56,597 bases of DNA from Bacteroidales bacterium (GTDB taxonomy: Bacteria; Bacteroidota; Bacteroidia; Bacteroidales; JAADJA01). The DNA lies in assembly GCA_016933115.1 (NCBI GenBank), contig JAFGBL010000213.1, positions 1-56,597 on the forward strand. Reading direction: 5' to 3'. Shown here one piece after another: positions 17,745-27,174 of the stretch. A model generated the notes under the pieces. It saw only the letters and a program-made list of their open reading frames with translations. It did no database searches and had not been told where the DNA came from. A program made the translations under genes and the position numbers. How positions within the stretch are numbered: the first letter of the stretch is position 1; the number at the start of each line of letters is the position of its first letter.

Positions 17745-18926
17745 TTAATTAAACGAGGGAATCCCCGTTATTTCATTTCCGGTGATCAAAAGATGAATGT
17801 CGTGCGTACCCTCGTAGGTGATGACCGATTCGAGGTTCATCATGTGGCGCATCATGGGGAAATCATTGGTGATGCCCATGGCGCCTAAAATTTGACGTGT
17901 ATTCCGGGCAATATCCAGTGCTATTTCCACATTATTTCGTTTGGCCATGGAAACCATGGCCGGTGTAGCTTTTCCTTCGTTTCGCAAGGTTCCCAACCGC
18001 CAGGTCAGAAGTTGTGCTTTGGTGATTTCGGTGAGCGCTTCGGCCAGTTTTTTTTGTTGAAGCTGAAATGAGGCAATGGGCTTTCCGAACTGTTTGCGCT
18101 CCAATGCATACTTCAATGCAGCATCATAACAATCCATGGCAGCCCCGATGGCCCCCCAGGAAATTCCATACCGTGCTGATGTGAGGCAACTCAATGGTCC
18201 TTTCAATCCTTTCACTTTGGGAAGCAAGTTTTCTTTGGGAACTTTCACATTGTCAAACACCAATTCACCGGTCACCGATGCCCGCAACGACCATTTGCCA
18301 TGCGTTTCGGGAGCAGTAAATCCATCCATCCCTTTTTCTACGATCAAGCCTTTCACAACTCCCGCTTCATCCTTGGCCCAAACAACTGCAATGTCAGCGA
18401 TGGTTGAGTTGGTGATCCACATTTTAGCTCCGTTCAGGATATAAAAATCATCCTCATTGCGGAAATTAGTAATCATGCTTCCCGGGTCAGAACCGTGATT
18501 GGGTTCTGTGAGTCCAAAACAGCCGATCATTTCGCCGGTAGCCAGTTTGGGAAGATACTTTTTCTTTTGGGCGTCAGTACCGTATTCAAAAATGGGATAC
18601 ATCACCAGGCTGGTCTGAACCGAAGCCATCGACCGGATCCCCGAATCTCCCCTTTCCAGTTCCTGCATAATTAATCCGTAGGAAATATAATCCAATCCAG
18701 CACCGCCGTATTCAACAGGAATAAATGGACCAAAAGCGCCCAGTTCACCGAGTTCTTTCACCAGATGTCCTGGGAATTCCGCCTTTTCAAACCAGGTTTC
18801 AATTTCCGGTTTAACTTTCCGGTTTACCCAATCCCTGATGGCATTTCTGATGATTTTGTGTTCCTCCGAAATTAATTCGTCCATCAAAAAATGATCGGGC
18901 GAATTATAGGGTGCTGTTGTTGGCAT
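17745..18926 (-). CDS. gcdH: Glutaryl-CoA dehydrogenase
   Basis: 393 residues. Acyl-CoA dehydrogenase fold with the features of the glutaryl-CoA branch: SGIRSMASVQTSLVM with Arg98, equivalent to human Arg94, which binds the glutaryl carboxylate; GCFGLTEPNHGSDPGSM; and TYEGTHDIH with catalytic Glu372. It oxidises and decarboxylates glutaryl-CoA to crotonyl-CoA in lysine and tryptophan degradation, reducing ETF. It is transcribed alone, with its own -7-like element upstream. Together with the ETF genes it fits an amino-acid-degrading lifestyle. Confidence 0.92.
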   Translation of the reverse strand: MPTTAPYNSPDHFLMDELISEEHKIIRNAIRDWVNRKVKPEIETWFEKAEFPGHLVKELGELGAFGPFIPVEYGGAGLDYISYGLIMQELERGDSGIRSMASVQTSLVMYPIFEYGTDAQKKKYLPKLATGEMIGCFGLTEPNHGSDPGSMITNFRNEDDFYILNGAKMWITNSTIADIAVVWAKDEAGVVKGLIVEKGMDGFTAPETHGKWSLRASVTGELVFDNVKVPKENLLPKVKGLKGPLSCLTSARYGISWGAIGAAMDCYDAALKYALERKQFGKPIASFQLQQKKLAEALTEITKAQLLTWRLGTLRNEGKATPAMVSMAKRNNVEIALDIARNTRQILGAMGITNDFPMMRHMMNLESVITYEGTHDIHLLITGNEITGIPSFN

Positions 18927-18947
18927 ATCTTCAAATTATTATCCCGG

Positions 18948-18955
18948 CAAAATTA
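18948..18955 (-). promoter_or_regulatory. Candidate -7 promoter element of gcdH
   Basis: Minus-strand TAATTTTG matches TAnnTTTG, 21 bases before the gcdH ATG. The upstream TTCG is at best a poor -33. Confidence 0.4.
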
Positions 18956-19095
18956 TATAAACGAACAGGATCATAGGATCAAAATCGAAATCATTTCAAT
19001 AATTTATCCCTGTATGAGCATCCGGAAATCAATAATTTTCTTAAATTTAGCTCTGATTTTTATTCATTTCAATAATTTTAATATAAGGAGAATCA

Positions 19096-19566
19096 ATGGA
19101 ATTTCATGAACAGTTAATGATGCTTGCACATATTGTCCTTGCCTCTGTACTGGCAGGGATTATTGGAATTGAGAGGGAGCGCCTGGATAAACCTGCCGGG
19201 ATTCGGACCCATATGATCGTTGCGGGAGCTACAGCCTTTTTTGTATTTCTGGGAGAGATCATCGTCAAAGAATTTATTGATGCGGGATATACTGAGACTA
19301 TCCGGACCGACCCAACCAGGATCATACAGGCAATTGTGGTTGGGATCAGCTTTATCGGAGCCGGAACCGTTTTACAAGTCGAAAAAGAACACAAGATCAG
19401 GTACCTGACAACAGCCGCGACGATTCTAATGTCAACCGGGATTGGGATTGGGATTGCCCTGAAACAATATTGCCTCACCATTGGTGTGACCATTTTTGTC
19501 TTATTTGTGAATTATCTCATCAGGTTATTTGCCAGAAAAATGGAAAAACGAAATCACATGGATTAA
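19096..19566 (+). CDS. MgtC/SapB-family membrane protein
   Basis: 156 residues with four to five hydrophobic segments (about 8-22, 38-60, 78-95, 105-125, 128-145). The N-terminus shows the family signature GIERERLDKPAGIRTH, followed by GISFIGAGTVLQ and LTTAATILMSTGIG. MgtC proteins sit in the inner membrane and are linked to growth at low magnesium and to control of ATP synthase; this member is the short form without the C-terminal domain. A good Shine-Dalgarno (aaggag) lies 6 bases before the ATG, unusual for this window. No Mg2+ riboswitch is apparent in the 169-base leader. Confidence 0.88.
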   Translation: MEFHEQLMMLAHIVLASVLAGIIGIERERLDKPAGIRTHMIVAGATAFFVFLGEIIVKEFIDAGYTETIRTDPTRIIQAIVVGISFIGAGTVLQVEKEHKIRYLTTAATILMSTGIGIGIALKQYCLTIGVTIFVLFVNYLIRLFARKMEKRNHMD

Positions 19567-19613
19567 ACCAAATACCGGATCGATTGTTATGTTGACTGAA
19601 AACAAAAGGATAA

Positions 19614-20453
19614 ATGGATTTACATATCATCGAAACCGGAAATCTGAAACTTGATGGGGGTGCCATGTTTGGCGTAGTTCCCAAAACAATTTGGCAAAAG
19701 GTATATCCTGCCGATGAAAACAACCTGTGCAACTGGTCGATGCGGTGCCTGCTGGTAGTTGATGGTGACCGGAAAATATTGATCGACAATGGCATCGGTG
19801 ACAAACAGGATGAAAAATTCCTGAAGCATTACCACCTCAACGGTGAAGCCTCTCTGGAGAACTCTTTAGCAGATTTGGGTTTATCAAAAGACGATATTAC
19901 CGATATGGTCCTCACCCATTTGCATTTCGATCATTGTGGTGGAAGCATCATCAAAGTGGGTGAAGATGAATACCAGCCGGCTTTCAAAAATGCCCGCTAC
20001 TGGATCAGTAAACCCCAATGGGAGTGGGCTACACATCCCAACCGCCGTGAAAAAGCCTCATTTCTGAAAGAAAATATATTTCCCATTGAAGAGAGTGGAC
20101 AATTAAAACTGGTGGAAACTGAAGGAGAACTTTTCCCCAATTTTCATGTAAGGTTTTATGATGGGCATACCGATGGGCAAATGCTCCCATTTATTAATTA
20201 CAATGGAAAAACCATCGTTTTTGTGTCCGACCTGTTACCTTCCACAGCGCACGTCCCATTACCTTATGTGATGGCCTTTGATACCAAACCATTGGTTACA
20301 CTTAAAGAGAAAGAAAGTTTTTTCAAAGAAGCAATTGAAAACAACTATGTCCTTTTCCTCGAACACGACCTTTATCACCAGTGCTGCACCATCGAGCAAA
20401 CCGAGAAAGGACCGGCAGTGAAAGATACATTTGAATTGGCAGCAATTCTATGA
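19614..20453 (+). CDS. Metallo-beta-lactamase-fold hydrolase
   Basis: 279 residues. The zinc motif HxHxDH is present as THLHFDH (His102, His104, Asp106, His107), with further ligands expected at DGHTDGQ, at VSDLLPS and at LEHDLYH near the C-terminus. The layout resembles lactonase-like and quinolone-response-type members of the superfamily (no signal peptide, likely cytoplasmic). The substrate cannot be assigned. It follows the MgtC-like gene by 47 bases in the same direction and may share its transcript. Confidence 0.88.
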   Translation: MDLHIIETGNLKLDGGAMFGVVPKTIWQKVYPADENNLCNWSMRCLLVVDGDRKILIDNGIGDKQDEKFLKHYHLNGEASLENSLADLGLSKDDITDMVLTHLHFDHCGGSIIKVGEDEYQPAFKNARYWISKPQWEWATHPNRREKASFLKENIFPIEESGQLKLVETEGELFPNFHVRFYDGHTDGQMLPFINYNGKTIVFVSDLLPSTAHVPLPYVMAFDTKPLVTLKEKESFFKEAIENNYVLFLEHDLYHQCCTIEQTEKGPAVKDTFELAAIL

Positions 20454-20457
20454 GAAG

Positions 20458-20565
20458 AAAATTCAAATACAAAAAAATAATTTTCAAATAACCTTCAATA
20501 TTCAAAAAACAAATTCCAAACAAAAATTAAATGATTGGAATTTGGAATTTCGTGATTTGAATTTT
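20458..20565. repeat. AT-rich inverted-repeat element between convergent genes
   Basis: Outer arms aaaattcaaat (20458-20468) and atttgaatttt (20555-20565) are perfect complements. Inner arms aaattccaa (20511-20519) and ttggaattt (20535-20543) form a second stem. The element fills the whole gap between the convergent hydrolase and channel genes, so it may end transcription from both sides or be a small non-autonomous repeat. Confidence 0.45.
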
Positions 20566-20566
20566 A

Positions 20567-21220
20567 TTATTTGGTGCTTTCCTGAGAGGCATATTTCCCC
20601 ACCAGCATGGCAATAATAACCGCAATATAAATTTGTCCGGAAATACTTATCAGGATGGCAAGTGAGCGGGCAAAAGGCAATAGGGGAGTTACATCACCGT
20701 AACCCAGTGTCGTCATGGTAACGAATGTAAAATAAATATAATCCTGCACCACGGGCATCTCCACCTGAAAACTAAATGATCCTGAATCGTATTGCATGGC
20801 AATGGCGATCCATAAAGTAAAAAGCAACCCCAGCATCAGATAGCCATTGATGGATTCAAATATCACTCTGGAATCCGCTATTTTACTTTTAGCAATTTGT
20901 ATGATCAGTTTAATGACAATGATTTGAAAGAAAATGATATTGGTTAATGAAGAAACAAAATTTAATACCGGCATATGAATCCAATATGCTATCCATTCCG
21001 TGATAAAGGCAATTACGGCTATTGTGAACATGGTTCTTCGCCATGAATTCAGTACAAAAATGGATACCAGAAATATGATGGAAAATGTCATTGGGTTTAA
21101 AATCTTATGCCAATTATTGGGGAAAAAGGGGATGAGAAAAATAAAAAAGAACACAACAATCAATAAGAGCAAATTGCTGATACGGGTGATCCTTCTATTA
21201 AGTATTTCAAAAAGGTTCAT
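20567..21220 (-). CDS. Potassium channel-like membrane protein
   Basis: 217 residues. About six hydrophobic segments (roughly 15-33, 43-60, 64-82, 88-110, 126-142, 187-207). The pore loop before the last segment carries the K+ selectivity filter TTLGYGD (170-176). The N-terminal segments lack the Arg-rich pattern of a voltage sensor. No RCK domain follows. It probably forms a tetrameric K+-selective channel in the inner membrane. Candidate promoter on the minus strand at 21240-21247. Confidence 0.9.
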   Translation of the reverse strand: MNLFEILNRRITRISNLLLLIVVFFFIFLIPFFPNNWHKILNPMTFSIIFLVSIFVLNSWRRTMFTIAVIAFITEWIAYWIHMPVLNFVSSLTNIIFFQIIVIKLIIQIAKSKIADSRVIFESINGYLMLGLLFTLWIAIAMQYDSGSFSFQVEMPVVQDYIYFTFVTMTTLGYGDVTPLLPFARSLAILISISGQIYIAVIIAMLVGKYASQESTK

Positions 21221-21239
21221 TAGGATAAATTGGATTTTA

Positions 21240-21247
21240 CAAAATTA
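21240..21247 (-). promoter_or_regulatory. Candidate -7 promoter element of the channel gene
   Basis: Minus-strand TAATTTTG, exact TAnnTTTG match, 19 bases before the channel ATG. A second exact match (TATCTTTG) lies at about 21283-21290. Confidence 0.35.
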
Positions 21248-21411
21248 AGATAAAAAAATTAGGTAGAATATCATGATACAAAAACAAAGATATTAATGAT
21301 ACGGTTATTCGCAGGAATCAATTTTTTACAACGGGTCTTGCCTGCTAATAAATTTTACATAAATTTACTTGCTGATTATTTTCATTGATTTAAACATAAA
21401 AACTGCAAGTT

Positions 21412-23019
21412 TTGTACAGAATAGAATCTAAGATTGATGTCAACTCTGCCGAGTTTAAGAATAACCGGGAAGAGTTTTTAAAAGTATTGAACGAATACAA
21501 AAAAAATCTCGAAAAAGTAAGGGTCAGGGATGAGGAAAACCCGGTGATCCGTCACAAAAAGCGGGGAAAGTTGCTGGCCCGGGAGCGGATCGACCTGCTC
21601 ATTGACCCCAATACACCCTTCATGGAACTTTCGCCCCTTGCAGCCTTTGATGCTTATGATAACCAGTTTCCTTCAGCGGGGATCATCACCGGTGTTGGCG
21701 TTATTCACGGGAAGGAAGCCCTGATCATTGCCAACGATGCCACGGTGAAAGGAGGCACTTATGTAGCCGAAACCATTAAAAAGCATGTCAGGGCCCAACA
21801 GGTCGCCATCGAAAATCAGTTGCCCTGTGTTTATATGGTAGATTCAGGTGGAATATTTTTACCTGAGCAGTCAAAGGTTTTTGCCGATCGGTTCAATTTC
21901 GGCAGGTTCTTCTATAACCAGGCCCGTTTGTCGGCCATGGGGGTTCCGCAAATTGCCATTGTTATGGGCTCGTGCACAGCCGGAGGCGCATATGTCCCGG
22001 CTATGAGCGACGAGACCATCATCGTAAAGAAACAAGGAACTATTTTCATTGGAGGGCCGCCACTGGTGAAGGCAGCCACCGGTGAAGTTGTGACCCCCGA
22101 AGAACTTGGTGGAGCCGATGTGCATACGTCTATTTCGGGTGTGGCTGACCACTATGCAGAGAACGACCAACATGCTATCCAGATTTGCCGCAATATTTTT
22201 CAGACCCTGGAGGCCAGAGAAAAACAACAACTGGAACTATCTCCGGTTGAAGACCCCTTCTATGATCCTGAAGAATTGTATGGGCTTGCTCCTATCGATT
22301 TTAGAAAACCGGTTGATTCAAGGGAGATCATTGCGCGCATGGTGGACGGAAGCCGCTTCCATGAGTTCAAAGCACGATACGCTCCTACATTGATCACCGG
22401 ATTTGCCAACATTATGGGTTATCCGGTTGGTATCGTTGCCAATAACGGAGTTCTTTTTTCAGAATCATCATCAAAAGGAGCACATTTTGTCGAGTTATGC
22501 CAGGTAAGGAAAATACCGTTGCTGTTCCTTCAGAATATTACCGGATTTATTGTTGGCAAACAATATGAGCATGGCGGCATTGCCAAGGATGGGGCAAAGT
22601 TTGTACATGCCGTAGCCAATGCGGATGTGCCTAAATTTACCGTTGTTTTTGGAGGATCTTTTGGCGCCGGCAACTATGCAATGGCTGGCAGGGCTTACGA
22701 TCCAAGGTTGTTGTTCATGTGGCCCAACGCCCGTATTTCGGTGATGGGTGGTGAGCAGGCTTCGGGAGTGCTTATACAGGTGAAGGAAGAGCAACTGGCC
22801 AAAGCAGGTAAAACTCTGGATCCGAAAGATCGTGAAAAATTGAGAAAAGAAATACTGCACAAATACGATGTGGAGGGATCGCCATATTTCAGTACCTCCA
22901 GGTTGTGGGATGACGGGATCATCGATCCGGTTGATACAAGGAAGATCATTGCCATGGGTATAGCCATGTCGCTCAACAAAAAATTCCCCGACATGAAAAA
23001 CGGCGTGTTTAGAATGTAA
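21412..23019 (+). CDS. mccB: Methylcrotonyl-CoA carboxylase beta (carboxyltransferase) subunit
   Basis: 535 residues. The start is TTG at 21412: there is no ATG before residue 68, and homologues begin a few residues before SKIDVNSAEF, so the TTG fits. Carboxyltransferase domains: the N half has GGIFLPEQ and GSCTAGGAYVPAM, the C half FGGSFGAGNYAMAGRAY, both oxyanion-hole glycine runs. The enzyme transfers CO2 from biotin to 3-methylcrotonyl-CoA in leucine breakdown. The choice of methylcrotonyl- over propionyl-CoA rests on the FAD-independent pattern of the sequence and on the neighbours (biotin subunit, methylglutaconyl-CoA hydratase-like enzyme, HMG-CoA lyase). First gene of the leucine cluster. 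Confidence 0.9.
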   Translation: MYRIESKIDVNSAEFKNNREEFLKVLNEYKKNLEKVRVRDEENPVIRHKKRGKLLARERIDLLIDPNTPFMELSPLAAFDAYDNQFPSAGIITGVGVIHGKEALIIANDATVKGGTYVAETIKKHVRAQQVAIENQLPCVYMVDSGGIFLPEQSKVFADRFNFGRFFYNQARLSAMGVPQIAIVMGSCTAGGAYVPAMSDETIIVKKQGTIFIGGPPLVKAATGEVVTPEELGGADVHTSISGVADHYAENDQHAIQICRNIFQTLEAREKQQLELSPVEDPFYDPEELYGLAPIDFRKPVDSREIIARMVDGSRFHEFKARYAPTLITGFANIMGYPVGIVANNGVLFSESSSKGAHFVELCQVRKIPLLFLQNITGFIVGKQYEHGGIAKDGAKFVHAVANADVPKFTVVFGGSFGAGNYAMAGRAYDPRLLFMWPNARISVMGGEQASGVLIQVKEEQLAKAGKTLDPKDREKLRKEILHKYDVEGSPYFSTSRLWDDGIIDPVDTRKIIAMGIAMSLNKKFPDMKNGVFRM

Positions 23020-23030
23020 AAACCAACCAT

Positions 23031-24101
23031 ATGAAAAAATCAAATTACTTCTTTCCGGTGATGGCCTGTCTGTTTTTTGCAATCACCATCAACGGCCAGC
23101 CTTCCAAAACAATGGTTTTCAAGAAGGTTCAGGAACCCAGGGAAAAAGCATTCAGCTTGCTTTTGCCCAACAACTGGGTGATCGAAGGGGGAATTTTCAG
23201 GATTGATCCCACTGCTGGCGGTGGCTCGGGCAATGCAATCGATGCCAAGCTTGATATTCAGTTTAAAAAGGATCAGAATGGAACCGTCATGATGCGCTGG
23301 TTTCCCGACATGAATTATTTTGATATGAGCAATTCTCCTGCCGGCCAAATGGGTATGTTCCCAACGGGAAGTAATTACAATGGGATGACCGTAATCCCTA
23401 AAATGGACGCTTTATCTTTTATTCAATATGTTGTAATCCCTTATGCCCATCCAGGATTGATGAATTTCGAAGTGGTTGACAATAAATCTTCGCCCGAAAT
23501 TGTGGAAGGAATTAAAAAAGCGGACGCTTTTATTGGTATTCCCTTTGTTTATACGGCTGGTATTGCAACCATTTCATATACCGAAAACGGGATCAAATAC
23601 AAGGAAAGGATCATCGCAGCCACACAGGATTTTGGCGAACTGGGTGCGGGGCTCTGGAAAAACCGGTTTACCCTTTGTGCCCGTGCCCCCTATGACCAAT
23701 TTGAAAGTTGGGAACCCGTATTTATTGAGATGATCCGGTCGGTTCAGATCAACATGCAATGGCTGATCGGTGAGATCCGCGGGCAGGTTGAAAGGGGTGC
23801 CATCAATGCTGATGTACTCAGGAGATTGCAGGAAATGGATAAGGAAATTCAGGAAGGGCACTCCAAAACTTATGCAGAAATCAACAACGATATGTTCCTG
23901 ACCCTGACCGAGCAGGAAGAATATGTAAATCCCTATTCCAATGAAGTGGAGGTGGGTTCGAACCAATGGAAAAACCGCTGGGTGAATGAAAGCGGTGAGG
24001 TGGTTTATTCCGATTCGGATGATTACAATCCCAACCTCGACCAGATTCTAAATAGATCTGATTTTAAAAAAACACCGATCAGGAAGAGGTATGGGGACTA
24101 A
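23031..24101 (+). CDS. Secreted protein of unknown function inside the leucine cluster
   Basis: 356 residues, starting 12 bases after the carboxylase beta subunit, so surely co-transcribed. The signal peptide is clear (about 1-22, cleavage after NGQ). The body (25-230) is mostly beta strands with scattered aromatic residues; near 240-275 an amphipathic helix follows (RGAINADVLRRLQEMDKEIQ), and the C-terminus is acidic and rich in Asn, Asp and Tyr. No lipobox and no T9SS sorting domain, so it is probably periplasmic. I do not recognise the family. Its place between cytoplasmic catabolic genes is odd: a role in uptake or sensing of the substrate is possible but not shown. Confidence 0.8.
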   Translation: MKKSNYFFPVMACLFFAITINGQPSKTMVFKKVQEPREKAFSLLLPNNWVIEGGIFRIDPTAGGGSGNAIDAKLDIQFKKDQNGTVMMRWFPDMNYFDMSNSPAGQMGMFPTGSNYNGMTVIPKMDALSFIQYVVIPYAHPGLMNFEVVDNKSSPEIVEGIKKADAFIGIPFVYTAGIATISYTENGIKYKERIIAATQDFGELGAGLWKNRFTLCARAPYDQFESWEPVFIEMIRSVQINMQWLIGEIRGQVERGAINADVLRRLQEMDKEIQEGHSKTYAEINNDMFLTLTEQEEYVNPYSNEVEVGSNQWKNRWVNESGEVVYSDSDDYNPNLDQILNRSDFKKTPIRKRYGD

Positions 24102-24173
24102 ATTTGTAAAGTGAAGTTTTGCAAAACTTTTCATTTTTTACAAAAATTGAATATTGAAAATCAACTTAAAATA

Positions 24174-24962
24174 ATGAAACAATACCAAACAATAGAATTT
24201 GAACAACAAGACGACCTGGGCATCGTATGGCTCAACCGGCCGCAAATCCACAATGCCTTCAACGAAACCATGATCTCCGAAATGATCGACGCCTTTGAGG
24301 CAATCAATGAGATGAAGGAGGTGAGGGTAGCTATTTTAAGAGGACGTGGAAAATCGTTTTGTGCCGGCGCCGACCTCAACTGGATGCGTGGGGTGGCCAA
24401 TTATTCCTATGAGCAAAATTTCCAGGAAAGCCTGAACCTGTCGAAATGTTTTTATACCATTTACACCTGTAAAAAACCGACTATTGCAGTTGTTCATGGA
24501 GCAGCCATTGGCGGGGCAAACGGTTTACTGGCCTCCTGCGATTTTGCCTATGCGGATGAAAACACCACTTTTTCACTCAGCGAGGTGAAAATCGGGATCA
24601 TTCCGGCCTGCATATCGCCCTATGTCATCAAAAGAGTTGGTGAATATGGTTCCAAGGAATTAATGATCACGGGTAAAAGGATAAAAGGTCGGGAAGCGGA
24701 ATATCACAGGCTGGTCAACAAATCTTTACCTGATGATGAACTGGAATCCTTTGTTAATAGCGTAATTGATTTGCTGAGAACCAGCGGTCCGGTGGCCATG
24801 ACACAATGCAAAAACCTGATCTTCAATATAGCAAACAAGGAAACCATTGAAGAAGCACTGGAGTCAACGGCTCGGATGATAGCGGAGATAAGGGCCAGCG
24901 AGGAAGGGCAGGAGGGGATGGCGGCATTTTTGGAAAAACGGAAACCGAAGTGGGTGAAATAA
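24174..24962 (+). CDS. Enoyl-CoA hydratase, probable methylglutaconyl-CoA hydratase
   Basis: 262 residues from ATG 24174 (MKQYQTIEFEQ). An in-frame ATG at 24111 would add 21 residues unlike the family start, so the later one is preferred. Crotonase fold: oxyanion-hole segments GKSFCAGADLNWM and HGAAIGGANGLLASCD, and SEVKIGIIPA around the catalytic region. Crotonases hydrate enoyl-CoA double bonds. The position between the two methylcrotonyl-CoA carboxylase subunits makes 3-methylglutaconyl-CoA the likely substrate, giving HMG-CoA. The fold is certain; the substrate is inferred from context. Confidence 0.88.
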   Translation: MKQYQTIEFEQQDDLGIVWLNRPQIHNAFNETMISEMIDAFEAINEMKEVRVAILRGRGKSFCAGADLNWMRGVANYSYEQNFQESLNLSKCFYTIYTCKKPTIAVVHGAAIGGANGLLASCDFAYADENTTFSLSEVKIGIIPACISPYVIKRVGEYGSKELMITGKRIKGREAEYHRLVNKSLPDDELESFVNSVIDLLRTSGPVAMTQCKNLIFNIANKETIEEALESTARMIAEIRASEEGQEGMAAFLEKRKPKWVK

Positions 24963-25061
24963 ACAAGTCGGCAGTCGGCAGTATGACAGGATGCAGTAAG
25001 TTTCTTCTCCAAAAAAATCAAATGATAATTGTTAAAAGCGAACATATTGTAAAGATAAAAA

Positions 25062-27077
25062 ATGAAATTATTTAAGAAAATTTTAATAGCAAACAGGGGC
25101 GAAATCGCAGTCAGAATCATCCGTTCGGCAAGTGAATTAGGGATCAGGACGGTGGCTATATATGCCACTCCGGATGAAGATTCATTGCATGTGGAAATGG
25201 CTGATGAAGCTTACCATTTGGGAGACAGCACCGAACTGAGTGAAACCTATTTGAATATCGATAAAATCATTGAGATTGCAAAAGAATCAGGTGCGGAAGC
25301 CATTCACCCGGGTTATGGCTTCCTGGCAGAGAATCCCGCCTTTGTTGCATCATGCGATAAAGCAGGGATAGTATTCATCGGACCAAACACCAAGGCCATC
25401 AAGTTGATGGGAAATAAAATAGAATCACGGGCATTTGTTAAAAAAATTGGTATTCCCATGACCGATGGGATTACCGGTGATGTAAAGACACTCCGGAAGA
25501 AAGCGGGTGAGATTTCATTGCCCATACTCGTGAAAGCGGCTGCAGGCGGTGGTGGTAAAGGGATGCGTATCGTTCATGACCTGAAAGACCTACCGGAAAT
25601 TTTGGAAAGCACAAGCCGGGAAGCCAAATCGTATTTTGGTGATGATACCATTTACATCGAAAAATATGTAGAAGAACCCCGCCACATAGAGATACAGGTG
25701 ATCGGTGATAATTTTGGGAACGCAGTTCATTTGTTCGAAAGGGAATGTTCCATTCAGCGGCGGTACCAAAAGATCATCGAGGAATCTCCTTCGCCCACAT
25801 TAACTCCCGAGGTCAGAAACAAGATGGGCGATGCTGCAGTTAAGATCGCTAAAAAGATCGGGTACAACAATGCCGGAACAGTTGAATTTTTGGTAGACAA
25901 AAACCTGAACTTTTACTTCCTTGAAATGAATACCCGCGTGCAGGTGGAGCACCCTGTTACGGAAATGGTAACAGGTGTGGATATTGTCAGGGAACAAATA
26001 TTGATAGCTGCCGGAAATCCCCTAAGTTTGAAACAGGAAAAGCTGACCCAGCATGGCCATGCCATCGAATGCAGGATTTACGCAGAAGACCCGTCCAACA
26101 ATTTCCGCCCTTCACCGGGTGATATGTCATTATACCTCGAACCAGAAGGGGAGAATATCCGTATCGATACAGGTATTGCCGAAGCCACAACCATCCATAG
26201 TTTTTATGATCCCATGATTAGCAAAATGATCGTTTGGGGTGAAGACCGGGAGATCGCACGGGAAAAATCCATTTATGCACTCAGGGAGTACACAGTTCAT
26301 GGAATTAATACCAACATTTCATTCCTGATGCAGGTTTTAAAAAACAAGGCCTATATTGAAAATAACATTTCTACAAAATATTGTGATGAGCATACAACCG
26401 ACCTGATTAGCCTCGTCGGTAAGGAAAAAGCCGCGATAAATCCTGAACTTCCGGCAATTGCTTATTTGGTTTATGGCTTCCATGAAGATCTGTTATACCC
26501 GGATACCGGTGAATACAATGTTTGGAAAGAGATCGGTTATTGGCGTGACCTGATGGACATCAAGATGAATGTGGACGAGCAGAAGTTTGATGCCAGGATT
26601 CGAAAAAACGGACATGGAACGATTGAAATGCAGTTGAACGACAATAAATATATGGCAGAACTTCGGGCCATGGAATCGGGCATCCTTGAAATTACTTTAA
26701 ATGGCCATTCGATGATTTTTTACATTTCTCGTGACAAACTGGGACGCGGTTTTGTAAGCCTAAACGGACATATTTTCACAGTGATCCGACACGACATCCT
26801 GTCCAAAGAGGATTTCTTCGGTTTGCTTGACCATGGTGGCAGGGAAGGCACCGAGATTGTCTCACCAATGCCCGGTAAAGTCATCAAAATAAATGTGTCG
26901 GAAGGCAGGGAAGTGAAAAAGGGCGATTTGCTTTTGATCGTAGAGGCCATGAAGATGGAAAACAATATTTTATCTCCGAGAGATGGAAAGATAGAAAAAG
27001 TGAATGTTAAAGCCGGCGATATGGTGGATGGAAGTAAAGAATTGGTGACACTTGAAATTACAAATGACAATCAATAA
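25062..27077 (+). CDS. mccA: Methylcrotonyl-CoA carboxylase alpha (biotin carboxylase/carrier) subunit
   Basis: 671 residues. N-terminal biotin carboxylase (about 1-450) with the KILIANRGEIAVRI start, the ATP-grasp glycine loop KAAAGGGGKGMRI, and EMNTRVQVEHPVTE. A middle linker domain (about 460-590) follows. The C-terminal biotinyl domain has EAMKMEN with the biotinylated Lys near 631, about 40 residues from the end as is normal. ATP and bicarbonate carboxylate the attached biotin, which then serves the beta subunit. Last plus-strand gene of the first half of the cluster. Confidence 0.93.
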   Translation: MKLFKKILIANRGEIAVRIIRSASELGIRTVAIYATPDEDSLHVEMADEAYHLGDSTELSETYLNIDKIIEIAKESGAEAIHPGYGFLAENPAFVASCDKAGIVFIGPNTKAIKLMGNKIESRAFVKKIGIPMTDGITGDVKTLRKKAGEISLPILVKAAAGGGGKGMRIVHDLKDLPEILESTSREAKSYFGDDTIYIEKYVEEPRHIEIQVIGDNFGNAVHLFERECSIQRRYQKIIEESPSPTLTPEVRNKMGDAAVKIAKKIGYNNAGTVEFLVDKNLNFYFLEMNTRVQVEHPVTEMVTGVDIVREQILIAAGNPLSLKQEKLTQHGHAIECRIYAEDPSNNFRPSPGDMSLYLEPEGENIRIDTGIAEATTIHSFYDPMISKMIVWGEDREIAREKSIYALREYTVHGINTNISFLMQVLKNKAYIENNISTKYCDEHTTDLISLVGKEKAAINPELPAIAYLVYGFHEDLLYPDTGEYNVWKEIGYWRDLMDIKMNVDEQKFDARIRKNGHGTIEMQLNDNKYMAELRAMESGILEITLNGHSMIFYISRDKLGRGFVSLNGHIFTVIRHDILSKEDFFGLLDHGGREGTEIVSPMPGKVIKINVSEGREVKKGDLLLIVEAMKMENNILSPRDGKIEKVNVKAGDMVDGSKELVTLEITNDNQ

Positions 27078-27174
27078 ACTTCAAATAAATAACAATACCG
27101 GAAATCTCATTTTAGTTTTGGTTATTGATATTTGATTATTATTTGGATTTTGGAATTTAGGTTTTGGAGTTTCA

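Noticed and set aside
18927-19095. Mg2+ riboswitch in the MgtC leader
   Set aside because: The leader is AT-rich and shows no M-box-like helices.
24111-24173. Longer N-terminus for the enoyl-CoA hydratase
   Set aside because: The added 21 residues do not fit the crotonase start; the ATG at 24174 does.
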